DNA of 64,000 bases from Corynebacterium confusum (GCF_030408715.1 NZ_CP047202.1:770294-834293), one strand, 5' to 3'. Counted from the stretch's first letter, positions 1 to 8,374 are shown. The notes: generated from the sequence alone by a model not told the origin. Translations and numbers: made by a program.

Positions 1-60
1 AAACCCACAATTCCGCAGGACGGCTGCCTGGCCCGGCTTCGGCTGGGCGGGCAGTTGCCT

Positions 61-66
61 TATACT
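61..66 (+). promoter_or_regulatory. Candidate -10 box for fkbA
   Basis: TATACT at this position matches the SigA -10 consensus and lies 74 bases upstream of the fkbA start. No good -35 is visible. A GC-rich inverted repeat (about 24-54) just upstream may be the terminator of the preceding gene, which lies outside the window; it has no clear T-run. Confidence 0.35.
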
Positions 67-139
67 AGGGGATATTTGGTTCAGTGGTAGCCCCGCTGAA
101 CATGCCAAATCTTCCCAATACTCCCAAGGAGAACTCCCC

Positions 140-499
140 ATGGATAAGCCACAGATCGAAGCCCACACGGAGCCGGCGCCGACTGACGTCGTCATCGAGG
201 ACATCGTCGTCGGCGACGGAGAGGAGGCACAGCCGGGTGGGCTGGTCGAGGTTCACTACGTGGGCGCGGATTACGAGACCAACCAGGAATTCGACTCTTC
301 CTGGGACCGGGGCCAGTCCATCGAGTTCCCGCTGACCGGTCTGATTGCCGGTTGGCAGGAGGGCATCCCTGGCATGAAGGTGGGCGGGCGTCGCCAGCTC
401 ATCATCCCGCCGGAGAAGGCCTATGGCCCGGCCGGCGGCGGGCACCCGCTGTCCGGTCGGACGCTGGTCTTCGTCATTGACCTGCTGCGCGCTTCCTAG
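140..499 (+). CDS. fkbA: FKBP-type peptidyl-prolyl cis-trans isomerase
   Basis: A single-domain cytoplasmic FKBP of 119 residues that should catalyse cis-trans isomerisation of prolyl bonds during folding. The fold is complete: HYVG around Tyr40, FDSSWDRG at 51-58, the pocket Trp72 in LIAGWQEGI, IPP at 89-91, YGP, and the closing FVIDLL strand. There is no signal peptide or membrane segment. The ATG is preceded by AAGGAGA at a good distance. In C. glutamicum the equivalent gene follows gltA and precedes the cg0952-mctC pair, and the same order to the right is seen here. A strong terminator follows. Confidence 0.93.
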   Translation: MDKPQIEAHTEPAPTDVVIEDIVVGDGEEAQPGGLVEVHYVGADYETNQEFDSSWDRGQSIEFPLTGLIAGWQEGIPGMKVGGRRQLIIPPEKAYGPAGGGHPLSGRTLVFVIDLLRAS

Positions 500-536
500 C
501 TGAGGCGGCCGGACGGTCTACCGCGTATTCTGTGCA

Positions 537-573
537 TTCCCCCTCCCGGAAATCTGGGAGGGGGAATTTTCTT
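537..573 (+). terminator. Rho-independent terminator after fkbA
   Basis: A perfect 11-bp stem (537-547 pairing with 556-566) with an 8-base loop is followed by TTTTCTT. It closes fkbA on the plus strand. Confidence 0.85.
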
Positions 574-610
574 CTGCTTAGCCCACACGGGCGCGGGGTT
601 TAGAGGCACA

Positions 611-1474
611 ATGGAGACTATGACAGTTCCATCAGTTAACTTCCACGACGACCGCTCTATGCCGCAGCTGGGCCTGGGCACCTACAAGCTCTACGGTGAG
701 GAGTGCATCTCCGTGGTGCGCGAGGCCATCGAGCTGGGCTACCGTCATTTCGACACCGCCACCCTCTACGAAAACGAGGAAGCCTTGGGCCAGGCGCTCA
801 ACGATGCCATCAGTGCTGGCGACGTGACCCGCGATGAGCTGTTCGTGACCTCGAAGGCGTGGCACGATCATCACGGCGCGGAGAAGGTCCAGGAGGCTTT
901 TACCGAGTCACTGCGGAAGCTGGGCCTAGACTACCTGGATTTGTACATGATCCATTGGCCGTGGCCGCAGGGCGGGCTGTTCGTGGAGACCTTCGAGTCC
1001 ATCGCCCGGCTGCAGGGCATGGGGCAGATCGCCTCAGTGGGCGTGGCGAATTTCTACGAGGAGCCGCTGCAGGAGATCATTGACCAGACCGGCGTGGTGC
1101 CGGTGGTCAACCAGGTCGAGCTACACCCGGGTTTTACCCAGCCGGAGCTGCGAAGCTTCCATGCCGAGCACGACATTATCACCGAGGCCTGGTCGCCCCT
1201 GGCCCGTGGCGTCGTGTTGAGCAACCCAGTCATCGAGGAGGTCGCCCACAAGCACTCCGCCTCCCCGGGCCAGATCGCCTTGGCCTACCTCATGGATAAG
1301 GGGATTTCGGTCATCCCGAAGTCGGCGAAGCCCGAGCGGCTGAAGGAGAACCTGGGCGCGGTCGACGTCGAGCTAGAGGCGGCCGACATCGAGGCCATCG
1401 ACGGCCTGGAGGACCAGCAGGGCTTCGGCCGCATGTTTAAGGATCCGCGCGAATTCCCGGGGGTCAACGCTTAA
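611..1474 (+). CDS. Aldo/keto reductase (2,5-diketo-gluconate reductase type)
   Basis: An NADPH-dependent aldo/keto reductase of 287 residues, the usual family length. The catalytic tetrad is present: Asp48 in FDTA, Tyr53 in LYENE, Lys82 in VTSK and His115 in MIHWP. The cofactor-binding IPKSAKPERLKEN motif is near the C-terminus. The first ATG (611) has AGAGG upstream; a second in-frame ATG at 620 gives the more family-like start MTVPSVNF, so the start may be nine bases later. The physiological substrate cannot be told from sequence. It is a single-gene unit between two terminators. Confidence 0.9.
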   Translation: METMTVPSVNFHDDRSMPQLGLGTYKLYGEECISVVREAIELGYRHFDTATLYENEEALGQALNDAISAGDVTRDELFVTSKAWHDHHGAEKVQEAFTESLRKLGLDYLDLYMIHWPWPQGGLFVETFESIARLQGMGQIASVGVANFYEEPLQEIIDQTGVVPVVNQVELHPGFTQPELRSFHAEHDIITEAWSPLARGVVLSNPVIEEVAHKHSASPGQIALAYLMDKGISVIPKSAKPERLKENLGAVDVELEAADIEAIDGLEDQQGFGRMFKDPREFPGVNA

Positions 1475-1494
1475 GTCCACAGCCTATGCCATAA

Positions 1495-1527
1495 CCCCCG
1501 TTTGCAACCTTTGCAAGCGGGGGCTTT
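1495..1527 (+). terminator. Terminator after aldo/keto reductase
   Basis: CCCCCG..TTGCAA pairs with TTGCAAG.CGGGGG (1495-1507 with 1511-1523, one mismatch), followed by a short pyrimidine run. Confidence 0.75.
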
Positions 1528-1646
1528 CGCGTATCTGGGGGTAATTTGCTAAGCAGTACTGGTGCAGGTCAGTCGGGGGAGTGGGGGTAGCTAATTTCTG
1601 CTAAGGCGAAAAACTTGGCCGATTTCGCAACCTTGCAGTGTGACTA

Positions 1647-1659
1647 AGGTAACTTACCT
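1647..1659. promoter_or_regulatory. 13-bp perfect palindrome upstream of DUF485-mctC
   Basis: AGGTAACTTACCT is a perfect palindrome around a central C, about 110 bases before the DUF485 start in the only long leader of the mctC operon (1475-1769). A half-site-like TGTGA overlaps its left flank at 1639. mctC of C. glutamicum is controlled by RamA/RamB; this sequence is not an obvious site for either, so it is only a candidate operator. Confidence 0.35.
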
Positions 1660-1769
1660 GGCAACGCAGATGTGATGGGTAGCTCATTGTTGGTTATCTG
1701 TGAAGCGTGTGTGAAATGTTCGCGGCCGCGACCGCGGACGAGGAAGTACGTTTAGTGAAGGAGAAAGCA

Positions 1770-2114
1770 GTGTCTGAAGTAGGTACTCCGCCGACCCAAC
1801 GGCGCGAACCCACAGCGGAAGACTTTATAGAGATGCAAAAGTCGCCGCAGTTTTCTGAACTGCGCGGCTCTTACCGGAAGTTCGCCTTCCCCATGACGGT
1901 GGCGTTTTTCGTGTGGTACGTCCTCTATGTGGTGATGGCCGTGTTCATGCCGGGCTTTATGGGGCAATCCCTGGGCGGTAACTGGAACGTCGGCCTGGTC
2001 TTCGGTCTTTTGCAGTTCGTGACCACGTTCTTGATCACGTGGATTTACGTCAAATACGCCAATAAGAACATCGAGCCGCGTGCGGCCGCGATTCGCAAAG
2101 AACTGGAGGGCTAG
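1770..2114 (+). CDS. DUF485 small membrane protein, partner of MctC
   Basis: A 114-residue DUF485 protein with two membrane segments (a stretch around FPMTVAFFVWYVLYVVMAVF and one around GLVFGLLQFVTTFLITWIYV) and an N-terminal cytoplasmic tail. The GTG at 1770 is chosen because AAGGAG lies six bases upstream; an upstream GTG at 1707 has no ribosome site and would add residues not typical of the family. DUF485 genes are normally found directly before sodium/acetate symporters, as here, where the next gene starts three bases after the stop. It is presumed to be an accessory subunit; no catalytic role is known. Confidence 0.85.
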   Translation: MSEVGTPPTQRREPTAEDFIEMQKSPQFSELRGSYRKFAFPMTVAFFVWYVLYVVMAVFMPGFMGQSLGGNWNVGLVFGLLQFVTTFLITWIYVKYANKNIEPRAAAIRKELEG

Positions 2115-2117
2115 ACC

Positions 2118-3764
2118 GTGAACTCGACGATGATTGTGGCCCAGGAAACCTCGGCCGGTAATCCGCTGCTCAATATCGCCATCTTCCTCGCCTTCTTGGT
2201 GGTGACCATGTGGCTGGTGCTGCGCGCCGGCAAGTCCACCAAGGAAGCCTCCGATTTCTACACCGGTGGTGGTAGCTTCTCCGGGCGCCAGAACGGCCTG
2301 GCCATCTCCGGCGACTACCTGTCCGCGGCTTCCTTTTTGGGCATCGTGGGCGCAGTCGCCCTGACCGGTTACGACGGCTTCTTGTACTCCGTCGGCTTCT
2401 TCGTGGCCTGGTTGGTGGCCCTGATGCTGGTGGCCGAGCCCCTGCGTAACGTGGGTCGATTCACCATGGCCGACGTGCTGTCCTTCCGCCTGCGGCAGAA
2501 GCCAGTGCGCGTTGCCGCGGCCATCGCGACCCTGTTCGTGTCCCTGTTCTACCTGGTCGCGCAAATGGCCGGCGCCGGCTCCCTGGTGGCCGTGCTGCTG
2601 AACATCCACGAATTCGTCTGGCAGGCCGTCGTGGTTGGCGTCGTGGGCATCATCATGATTGTCTACGTCCTGATCGGCGGCATGAAGGGCACGACCTACG
2701 TGCAGATGATCAAGGCCGTTCTCCTGGTCGTCGGCGTGGTCGTCATGTGTGCGCTGGTGTTCATCTCCATCCGCGGTGGCTTCAACACCCTCTTCCAGGA
2801 CGCCATCGACATGCACGCCGGCTCGGAGAACCTCGCCAAGGAGGGCTACCAAGCCGAGCAGATCCTGGAGCCGGGCCTGAAATACGGCGCGACCTTGACC
2901 ACCAAGCTGGACTTCATCTCCCTGGGTATCTCCCTGGTGCTGGGCGTGGGCGGCCTGCCGCACGTGCTCATGCGGTTCTACACCGTCCCGACCGCCACTG
3001 AGGCCCGCCGCTCGGTGACCTGGGCGATCGTTATCATCGGTGCTTTCTACCTGATGACGCTCATCCTGGGCTACGGTGCGGCCGCCCTGGTGGGCCCGGA
3101 CCGGATTCTCAACGCGCCGGGTGGCGCGAACTCGGCGGCTCCGCTGCTCGCCCTGGAGCTGGGTGGTTCCATCTTCATGGCGATTATCTCCGCCGTGGCG
3201 TTCGCGACCGTGCTGGCCGTGGTCGCGGGACTGGCCATCACGGCCTCGGCTTCCATCGCCCACGACGTCTACGACGCCGTGCTGCGCGACGGTCAGGCCA
3301 CCGAGGAAGAGCAGGTGCGCGTCTCCCACATCACCGTCGTGGTCCTGGGTATTGCCTCCATCATCCTGGGTATTCTGGCCATGACCCAGAACGTGGCCTT
3401 CTTGGTCTCCCTGGCGTTCGCGATGGCCGCCTCCGCCAACCTGCCGACCATCCTGTACTCGCTGTACTGGCGCCGCTTCAACACCACCGGCGCGGTGGCA
3501 TCGATCTACACCGGCGTGGTCTCCTGCCTGGTGCTCATCTTCTTCTCTCCGGCCGTCTCCGGCACTGAGACCTCCATGTTCCCGGGCGCAGACTGGGCCA
3601 TCTTCCCGCTGAGCTCCCCGGGCTTGGTCTCCATCCCGCTGGCCTTCCTGGCCGGCTACATCGGCACCCTGGTGGGCAAGCCGGACCACCTGGAAGCACT
3701 CGCCGCCGAGATGGAAGTTCGCTCCCTGACCGGCGTGGGCGTGGAAGCTCCCGTGGATCACTAA
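2118..3764 (+). CDS. mctC: Monocarboxylate/acetate:cation symporter (SSS family)
   Basis: A 548-residue solute:sodium symporter family protein with about 13 hydrophobic segments. It carries the family signature region at the N-terminus (EASDFYTGGGSFSGRQNG, then SGDYLSAASFLG). It corresponds to MctC of C. glutamicum, which takes up acetate, propionate and pyruvate, and to ActP of E. coli. Translation starts at GTG 2118 with GGAGGG, inside the end of the DUF485 gene, seven bases upstream. The pair forms one operon that ends at a strong hairpin. Confidence 0.9.
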   Translation: MNSTMIVAQETSAGNPLLNIAIFLAFLVVTMWLVLRAGKSTKEASDFYTGGGSFSGRQNGLAISGDYLSAASFLGIVGAVALTGYDGFLYSVGFFVAWLVALMLVAEPLRNVGRFTMADVLSFRLRQKPVRVAAAIATLFVSLFYLVAQMAGAGSLVAVLLNIHEFVWQAVVVGVVGIIMIVYVLIGGMKGTTYVQMIKAVLLVVGVVVMCALVFISIRGGFNTLFQDAIDMHAGSENLAKEGYQAEQILEPGLKYGATLTTKLDFISLGISLVLGVGGLPHVLMRFYTVPTATEARRSVTWAIVIIGAFYLMTLILGYGAAALVGPDRILNAPGGANSAAPLLALELGGSIFMAIISAVAFATVLAVVAGLAITASASIAHDVYDAVLRDGQATEEEQVRVSHITVVVLGIASIILGILAMTQNVAFLVSLAFAMAASANLPTILYSLYWRRFNTTGAVASIYTGVVSCLVLIFFSPAVSGTETSMFPGADWAIFPLSSPGLVSIPLAFLAGYIGTLVGKPDHLEALAAEMEVRSLTGVGVEAPVDH

Positions 3765-3786
3765 AGATAGGCGGACAACTCGCTAG

Positions 3787-3828
3787 AAAGAGGCGCCGTG
3801 GGCAATACCCCCACGGTGCCTCTTTGTA
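3787..3828 (+). terminator. Terminator after mctC
   Basis: AAAGAGGCGCCGTGGG (3787-3802) pairs with CCCACGGTGCCTCTTT (3809-3824) with one G-T pair and a six-base loop. The arms begin with AAA and end with TTT, so it may act on both strands. Confidence 0.8.
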
Positions 3829-3839
3829 TTATGTAATCC

Positions 3840-5186
3840 GTGAACCCTAAATCCTCCTCGCGCCACCTGTTGCTGCCTGCCATCGCTGTGCTGGTCATTG
3901 CCGCTTTGGCGGCAGCCGCGTGGGGACTCGGGCGCTTCGACGGGCAGAACACGCCCGCCCAGGCCAGCGCTAATAAAGACAAAATCCCGCAGCTGGAAGC
4001 CTGGCACGAGACCCGCATCCTCGGCGACAGTGACCGCCCCGACCTCGTCTTCGCCGCGGACTCCGAAACCACCGAGTCCTCGGAGGCCACTGCGACCACC
4101 GAAGCAACCAGCAGCAACGACAGCAAGCGCAGCAAGGAAGGCAAGGACAGCAAAGACTCTCCGCGCTCGAAAGAAAGGCGCTCCGAGACCGCCAAGTCCG
4201 CGACCGCAGAATCCAAAGCCAAGGACTCTAAGGACTCCGAGGAGGCAAAGGGTGAAAAGGACGCAAAAGACAAGGGTAGTACTGGCATGGACTCGAGCGA
4301 GGCTAAGAAGGCCTCGGAGGAGGAGACCACAACCTCGGGCGCTGCGGGCGCCGAAGAACCCGCCGCCGAGACCTTCCCGGACCAGCCCGGCCAGCTGACC
4401 TACGTGGGCCTGAGCGATGGCATGCACATGGCCACGGCCAACGAGCGGGAGTCGCGGCCGGCGCTGAGCTTGATCAAGCTCTACATCGCCGAATACGTGG
4501 TAGAAAACGGTAAGCCCGAAGAGCAGTTTGAGGCCCTGGATATGGTGGCCAATTCCTCGGACAAAAGCGCTGAGGAGCTCTACGAGAAATACCCTGATTC
4601 CATCGAAGACGTCGCGGAGCGCTACTCCCTCAAGTCCACCCAGCCGGATAAGCGCTGGGGATACTCGACGACCTCGACCTTTGATGTGGCCAGCTTCATC
4701 GCCCAACTGATGGCCAAGGACCCGCTGCACCCGGTGCTGGTGGCGATGTCGCACAGCGATCGCTTTGCCGAGGACGGCTACGCCCAGGACTACGGGACGT
4801 CGCAGCTCGACGATGTGGTGGGCACGAAGTTCGGCTGGTCCAACGAGCACGACATGCACTCGACCGTCTCCTTCGGGCACGACTTCGTAGTCGCGGCCAA
4901 CTACTACGGCGACGCCGACGACCTGACCGATTTCGTCACCGCCCATGTCACCGACGACTACCTGGAGCAGGCCAGCGCCGCCGCCCGGAAGTCCGCGCCG
5001 GTGACCGTGACCGAAGACCCGCAGGACGCCGAGCAGCAGTCCGAGTCCAAGGCGAAGGACAGCGGCAAAGCGGACAAGGAAGGCAAGAAGGACCAGAAGA
5101 AGGACAAAGAAAAGTCCGACAAGTCCGGTGACGCCGGCTCCCGGGACAAGGGGAAGAAAGCAAGCGACGATAAGGGCAGCAGATAG
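3840..5186 (+). CDS. Membrane-anchored SxxK serine-hydrolase-like protein with Ser/Lys/Glu-rich stalk
   Basis: A 448-residue exported protein. It has one N-terminal membrane anchor (about 9-30), a long low-complexity stalk rich in Ser, Lys, Glu and Asp (about 75-175), a globular domain (about 185-375) and a Lys-rich tail. The globular part has the layout of a beta-lactamase/penicillin-binding fold: SLIK at 210-213 (SxxK), SSDK at 239-242 in the SxN position and KFG at 330-332 in the KTG position. The second and third motifs are divergent, so activity is uncertain. The protein at 39280-40122 has a similar core. Start is GTG 3840, just after the mctC terminator. A role in the envelope is inferred. 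Confidence 0.7.
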   Translation: MNPKSSSRHLLLPAIAVLVIAALAAAAWGLGRFDGQNTPAQASANKDKIPQLEAWHETRILGDSDRPDLVFAADSETTESSEATATTEATSSNDSKRSKEGKDSKDSPRSKERRSETAKSATAESKAKDSKDSEEAKGEKDAKDKGSTGMDSSEAKKASEEETTTSGAAGAEEPAAETFPDQPGQLTYVGLSDGMHMATANERESRPALSLIKLYIAEYVVENGKPEEQFEALDMVANSSDKSAEELYEKYPDSIEDVAERYSLKSTQPDKRWGYSTTSTFDVASFIAQLMAKDPLHPVLVAMSHSDRFAEDGYAQDYGTSQLDDVVGTKFGWSNEHDMHSTVSFGHDFVVAANYYGDADDLTDFVTAHVTDDYLEQASAAARKSAPVTVTEDPQDAEQQSESKAKDSGKADKEGKKDQKKDKEKSDKSGDAGSRDKGKKASDDKGSR

Positions 5187-5208
5187 GCCGTTCCGGAGCC
5201 AGGGATAG

Positions 5209-5241
5209 AAAAAAGGGGCAGAAGGTTTCTTCTGCCCCTGA
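5209..5241 (-). terminator. Terminator between convergent genes
   Basis: An 11-bp perfect stem (5214-5224 with 5229-5239) sits between the stops of two convergent genes. On the minus strand it is followed by TTTTTT, making it a good terminator for the DUF1906 gene; the plus-strand tail is weak. Confidence 0.8.
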
Positions 5242-5254
5242 TTGCTAATGAGTT

Positions 5255-6253
5255 TTAGCGGCCGCTAAAGCGCTTGGCCAGGTCCGCGGCCTGCTGGACT
5301 TGGTCCATGGAGACCGAGGAGCCGTTGTAGCTGATGCTGTTGCCGTCCACGCGCGGCAGGTTCGGCATGTTCGGCACCGTCTCGTTCAGGCGGGAGCTGA
5401 GGTGGTTGATGGCGTCGGTGGTGGAATTGCCCGCCGGGGCCTGCGGCGCGGGGGCGGCGGGGCGGTTCTGGGAAGGCCGCTTGCCGGCCGCCTGGCCCGG
5501 GGTCCACTGGCCCCAGTCCTTGGAGTAGACGTGGTTGATGTCCACGAGCACGCCGCCGACGGTGCGCTGCTGGGCCTTGGGTAGCTGGTGGATGGTGGTG
5601 CGAGGGTGGATCTTTCCGCCCGAGCCCCAGTCGTGCATCCAGAAGAAGCTGCCGATGCCGTCCTTGCTAGCCCAGTCGATCACGTTGTAGTTGCCGTAGA
5701 TGCCGGTCTGGTAGCCGGCGGCCTTGAGCGCGGCGGAAAAGGCCTGCAGGTAGGGCTTGATCTGGTTGGTGTACTGGGCGCGGGTCGGGTTGTCATCGAT
5801 GGCGATGTAGATGGGGCGCCCGGTCGGGCCGCCGGCCGCCTTGTGCAGGGCGATGGCCTGCGGGGCGTGGGTGGCGGCACCGGCGGCGCCGGCCAGCCAG
5901 TCGGCGTTGCCGGCCCGGCCGAACTGGTAGACCGAGGCGGTGGCCAGCCCATGGGCGGCGAAGTCCTTGGTTTCCTTCAGACTGACCGGCTTGCCCAGCA
6001 TCCAGTTCGCGCCGGGGCGGCGCTGCGAGACGTAGCGCACCGCGCCGAGGTGGCCGGCGGCCTTGACCGCGGCGCCGGAGGGCACGCCGGCGGAATAGTC
6101 CAGCACGGTGCCCAGGATGGGGCCCAGGGCCTGGGCCTGCGGGGCGGCCTGCAGGTTAGAGGTGCCGAAAGCGCCGAAGGTGGCGGTCAGAGCGCCGGCC
6201 TTAAAGAGGCCGCGCCGAGACAGGGAACGGTTGCCGAAAGATGGGGTGGGCAT
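5255..6253 (-). CDS. Tat-exported DUF1906 (Rv2525c-like) glycoside-hydrolase-like protein
   Basis: A 332-residue secreted protein. The N-terminus has a twin-arginine signal (SLSRRGLFKAGALTATFGAF) followed by a hydrophobic stretch and an Ala-rich cleavage region. The mature part matches the DUF1906 TIM-barrel family (GTVLDYSAG, AVRYVS, YIAIDDNP, GIYGNYNVIDWA, FFWMHDWGS), whose mycobacterial member Rv2525c is a Tat substrate linked to cell-wall homeostasis. A proline/alanine linker precedes a short C-terminal segment. ATG 6253 is chosen over one 33 bases upstream because it puts the RR motif near the start and has GAGG upstream. Confidence 0.85.
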   Translation of the reverse strand: MPTPSFGNRSLSRRGLFKAGALTATFGAFGTSNLQAAPQAQALGPILGTVLDYSAGVPSGAAVKAAGHLGAVRYVSQRRPGANWMLGKPVSLKETKDFAAHGLATASVYQFGRAGNADWLAGAAGAATHAPQAIALHKAAGGPTGRPIYIAIDDNPTRAQYTNQIKPYLQAFSAALKAAGYQTGIYGNYNVIDWASKDGIGSFFWMHDWGSGGKIHPRTTIHQLPKAQQRTVGGVLVDINHVYSKDWGQWTPGQAAGKRPSQNRPAAPAPQAPAGNSTTDAINHLSSRLNETVPNMPNLPRVDGNSISYNGSSVSMDQVQQAADLAKRFSGR

Positions 6254-6339
6254 GGGAGACCTCGCAAGAATTAGAATTGACCACAATAGTCACATCTGGA
6301 ACAGGGTTACCATATCACGTCCGCCTAGTTCCGTCGAGG

Positions 6340-7245
6340 CTAACGCGCGCTGGCGACGGCCTCAGCCAGAACCAAATCCTCCCAGGGCATGCCCGTGAAC
6401 TTGAAGACCACCGGCCGTGTCCTATCCAGGCGCACCTCGCCGCGCACGACGTCCCGGAAGGTGACCAGGCGCTCGCGCTCGAGGGCGCCTTCGTCCACGG
6501 CCTGGATGACGTCGCCGGCCTCCCGGAAGCAGGCCTCCGGGTCCTCGATGATGACCTGGGAACGCCCCAGCAGCGCGCCGGGCAGCTCCCGCGCGGCCGG
6601 GGAGTGGGAGCCGACTGCTACGACGACGGCGTCGTCGCGCACAGCGGCATCGTCCAGCACCGGCTCGGCCGCTGTGGTGGTCGTGATGATGAGTTCCGCG
6701 CCGCGAAGCACATTGTCGGCCTGCTCGGTTCCGGACTGGACCCACGGCTCTAGATCTTCCGGCTGGCTGGGGCTGAGGAAGGTCACCTCGACCTCGCGGC
6801 TAGAGTAGACCTCGCGCACCGCCGCGGCGTGGGCGCGCGCCTGCGGACCGGTACCGAAGATGGCGACGGACAGGGGGCCGGTGGACTCTGGATCTAACAC
6901 GTCGGCGATACCGGCCAGGGAGACCGCCGGCGTGCGCAGGTTGGTCAGGGCGATGCCGTCGATAGTTGCCTTGGGCGCGAACGTTTGCTGGTCGAAGAGC
7001 ACGTAGGTGCCTTGGATGCGCGGGTCGTTGCCGCGGGCCTCGGCGTTGACCGACAGCAACTTAATCCCGAACCCGGCCGGGGTGGCCGAGGGCATGAGCA
7101 AAAACTCCCCGCCGGGGACGTCGATGGCCTGGCGCGCGAGATCTTCTGCCGGGTCGAAGCCTTCCTGCAGCGCACTCCGCAGGGCGGCCACCGCAGACGG
7201 GTAGTCGAGACGGTCAAAGACGGTGTCGTAATCGAGGAAATCCAT
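6340..7245 (-). CDS. Ornithine cyclodeaminase / mu-crystallin family protein
   Basis: A 301-residue member of the OCD/mu-crystallin family with the Rossmann nucleotide site IFGTGPQARAHA and the conserved GGEFLLMPS, IKLLSVN and VGSHSP blocks. Family members reduce imines or deaminate amino acids (ornithine cyclodeaminase, alanine dehydrogenase, ketimine reductase), and the exact substrate cannot be assigned. It is slightly shorter than the usual 310-330 residues. It is transcribed toward the DUF1906 gene from just left of the transporter remnant. Confidence 0.85.
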   Translation of the reverse strand: MDFLDYDTVFDRLDYPSAVAALRSALQEGFDPAEDLARQAIDVPGGEFLLMPSATPAGFGIKLLSVNAEARGNDPRIQGTYVLFDQQTFAPKATIDGIALTNLRTPAVSLAGIADVLDPESTGPLSVAIFGTGPQARAHAAAVREVYSSREVEVTFLSPSQPEDLEPWVQSGTEQADNVLRGAELIITTTTAAEPVLDDAAVRDDAVVVAVGSHSPAARELPGALLGRSQVIIEDPEACFREAGDVIQAVDEGALERERLVTFRDVVRGEVRLDRTRPVVFKFTGMPWEDLVLAEAVASAR

Positions 7246-7300
7246 GCCTCAAGGATGGCAAAGAATGGCCTCTGTCGGGCCTTTATCGCAGCGAAAGCCC

Positions 7301-7441
7301 TCAGTGCCGCGAAAAGTAGGAGACCCCGGCCAAGATGAGGGCCGTTCCGGCCATGATGCTGGCCGCCCCGATGAACGCGGTCGTTGACAAAACGCCATTC
7401 AGGTACAAAAAACCAGCGATGAGCGCGACTAACAGGGGGGA
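7301..7441 (-). pseudogene. 3' remnant of a DMT/EamA transporter gene
   Basis: The minus strand encodes 46 residues ending in a TGA at 7301-7303: PLLVALIAGFLYLNG, then VLSTTAFIGAASIMAGTALI and LAGVSYFSRH. This is the last two membrane helices of an EamA/drug-metabolite transporter, with the conserved PLxxALIxxxxL and IGAxxIxAG pattern. The frame meets a stop at 7442-7444 and nothing transporter-like lies further up, so the gene was cut there. The break marks the left edge of the inserted island. Confidence 0.7.
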
Positions 7442-7554
7442 TTAGTGCGCGGGTATAAGGGACAGGTTACTTATTATTTGTTGCCGCAGCGCTCCCAACT
7501 TAGTTGTCCGGTGCAGCGGAAAATACAACCGTTCGGGCTTCGAGTCGATTGTTG

Positions 7555-7571
7555 GGGGTTTCGGAAAACTT
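7555..7571 (+). repeat. Left 17-bp inverted repeat of the island
   Basis: GGGGTTTCGGAAAACTT is the exact reverse complement of 16925-16941. The two copies lie 9.3 kb apart and point inward at the two ends of the accessory region. Confidence 0.8.
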
Positions 7572-7604
7572 CCTGACCACGACCGACGCGGCCCAATCCT
7601 AGCC

Positions 7605-7634
7605 TTAGTTCCACGGGCTTCCGTGTTTAGTTCC
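7605..7634. repeat. Paired TTAGTTCC repeats with 22-base spacing
   Basis: TTAGTTCC occurs at 7605-7612 and again at 7627-7634. Between them is CACGG-gctt-CCGTG, able to form a hairpin. The same 22-base spacing is seen for the AGTTTTC repeats at the other end of the island (16904, 16926), suggesting recombinase binding sites. Confidence 0.4.
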
Positions 7635-7888
7635 AAATTCATCTTAGCCTGCGCTCGAAAGTGGCCCTCTCGCAGCGGAAACCGAAAAGGGTGCCGCCTC
7701 GAAAACCCGCCCCACCACCGTTGCGAAAGCCAGCGCGGCACACCGCGCTGAAGTGAGTACGTGAATTGTCTGGCGACCCGCTTGTCCTGACGGAGCAACA
7801 CCGCCTAAGGACAGCCGTCAATCCGCCCACCCCCTGCCACTCAACCCAGAGCTTCGACCCGCTTTCTGGGTGGGTAACGTCTGTTGGC

Positions 7889-8374
7889 ATGAAGAAGACT
7901 ATTTCCGCTCTCGTCGCGGTCTCCGCAATGTTCCTCGCGTCGTGCTCCGGTACGGAAACAGACTCGTCCCAGTCGCAGGAGACGGCTCAATCCGGTTACG
8001 AGGTCGGCGACTTCGCGCTTAACGTCGTAGACGTTGCCGATCCGTCAAGCGTCACGGAAGTCGAAATGCCGGACTACGAAGGCCGCAAGCAGGTTTCCGT
8101 TACGGCAGACGTGACGAATAACTCCGACGAAGGGGTTGACCTGGCATGCAGTACAGACCTTGAGGTCCAGATCGCGTCCAACGGCTCCGCGTGGGGCAAC
8201 GTCGGCTACCTGGAGCGCGTACCCGGCAACCCGCAGTGCGGTGACTTGGTCGCCCCCGGCGTGACGAAGCAGATGACCTGGGTGTCGCTCTTGCCGGAAG
8301 AAGCTCAGCCGACGGACTTGTTTGTCCAACTTGCCTCCGACCCGAATTTCTTCGAGGAAGTTCCGCTCCGGTAA
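7889..8374 (+). CDS. Small lipoprotein, island cargo of unknown function
   Basis: A 161-residue lipoprotein. A short signal peptide (MKKTISALVAVSAMF) ends in the lipobox LASC, so the mature protein would be acylated and held on the outer face of the membrane. The rest has a Ser/Gln-rich linker and a beta-rich domain resembling the DUF4352 / telokin-like immunoglobulin fold, which is common in Gram-positive lipoproteins. The start is placed at ATG 7889 because the signal peptide begins there; the frame is open further upstream. It runs toward the CBASS operon, about 100 bases away. No function can be assigned. Confidence 0.65.
   Translation: MKKTISALVAVSAMFLASCSGTETDSSQSQETAQSGYEVGDFALNVVDVADPSSVTEVEMPDYEGRKQVSVTADVTNNSDEGVDLACSTDLEVQIASNGSAWGNVGYLERVPGNPQCGDLVAPGVTKQMTWVSLLPEEAQPTDLFVQLASDPNFFEEVPLR

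Larger units (their letters stand above)
7442..7888. other. Non-coding left end of the island
   Basis: These 447 bases hold no convincing gene. They contain the left 17-bp inverted repeat and, further in, two copies of TTAGTTCC 22 bases apart with a small hairpin between them. An open frame on the minus strand (to about 7801) has no family features and is taken as chance. Confidence 0.5.

Noticed and set aside
1752..3761. Very long open frame antisense to the mctC operon
   Set aside because: It is rich in His, Gly, Asp and Gln, the usual shadow of a high-GC gene on the other strand, with no family features.
7533..7558. Tract resembling a tRNA T-arm (TTCGAGTC.. then GGGGG) near the left inverted repeat
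   Set aside because: Only a partial match to the tRNA-Arg 3' end (about 14 of 20 by eye) and in the opposite orientation; not good enough for an att site.
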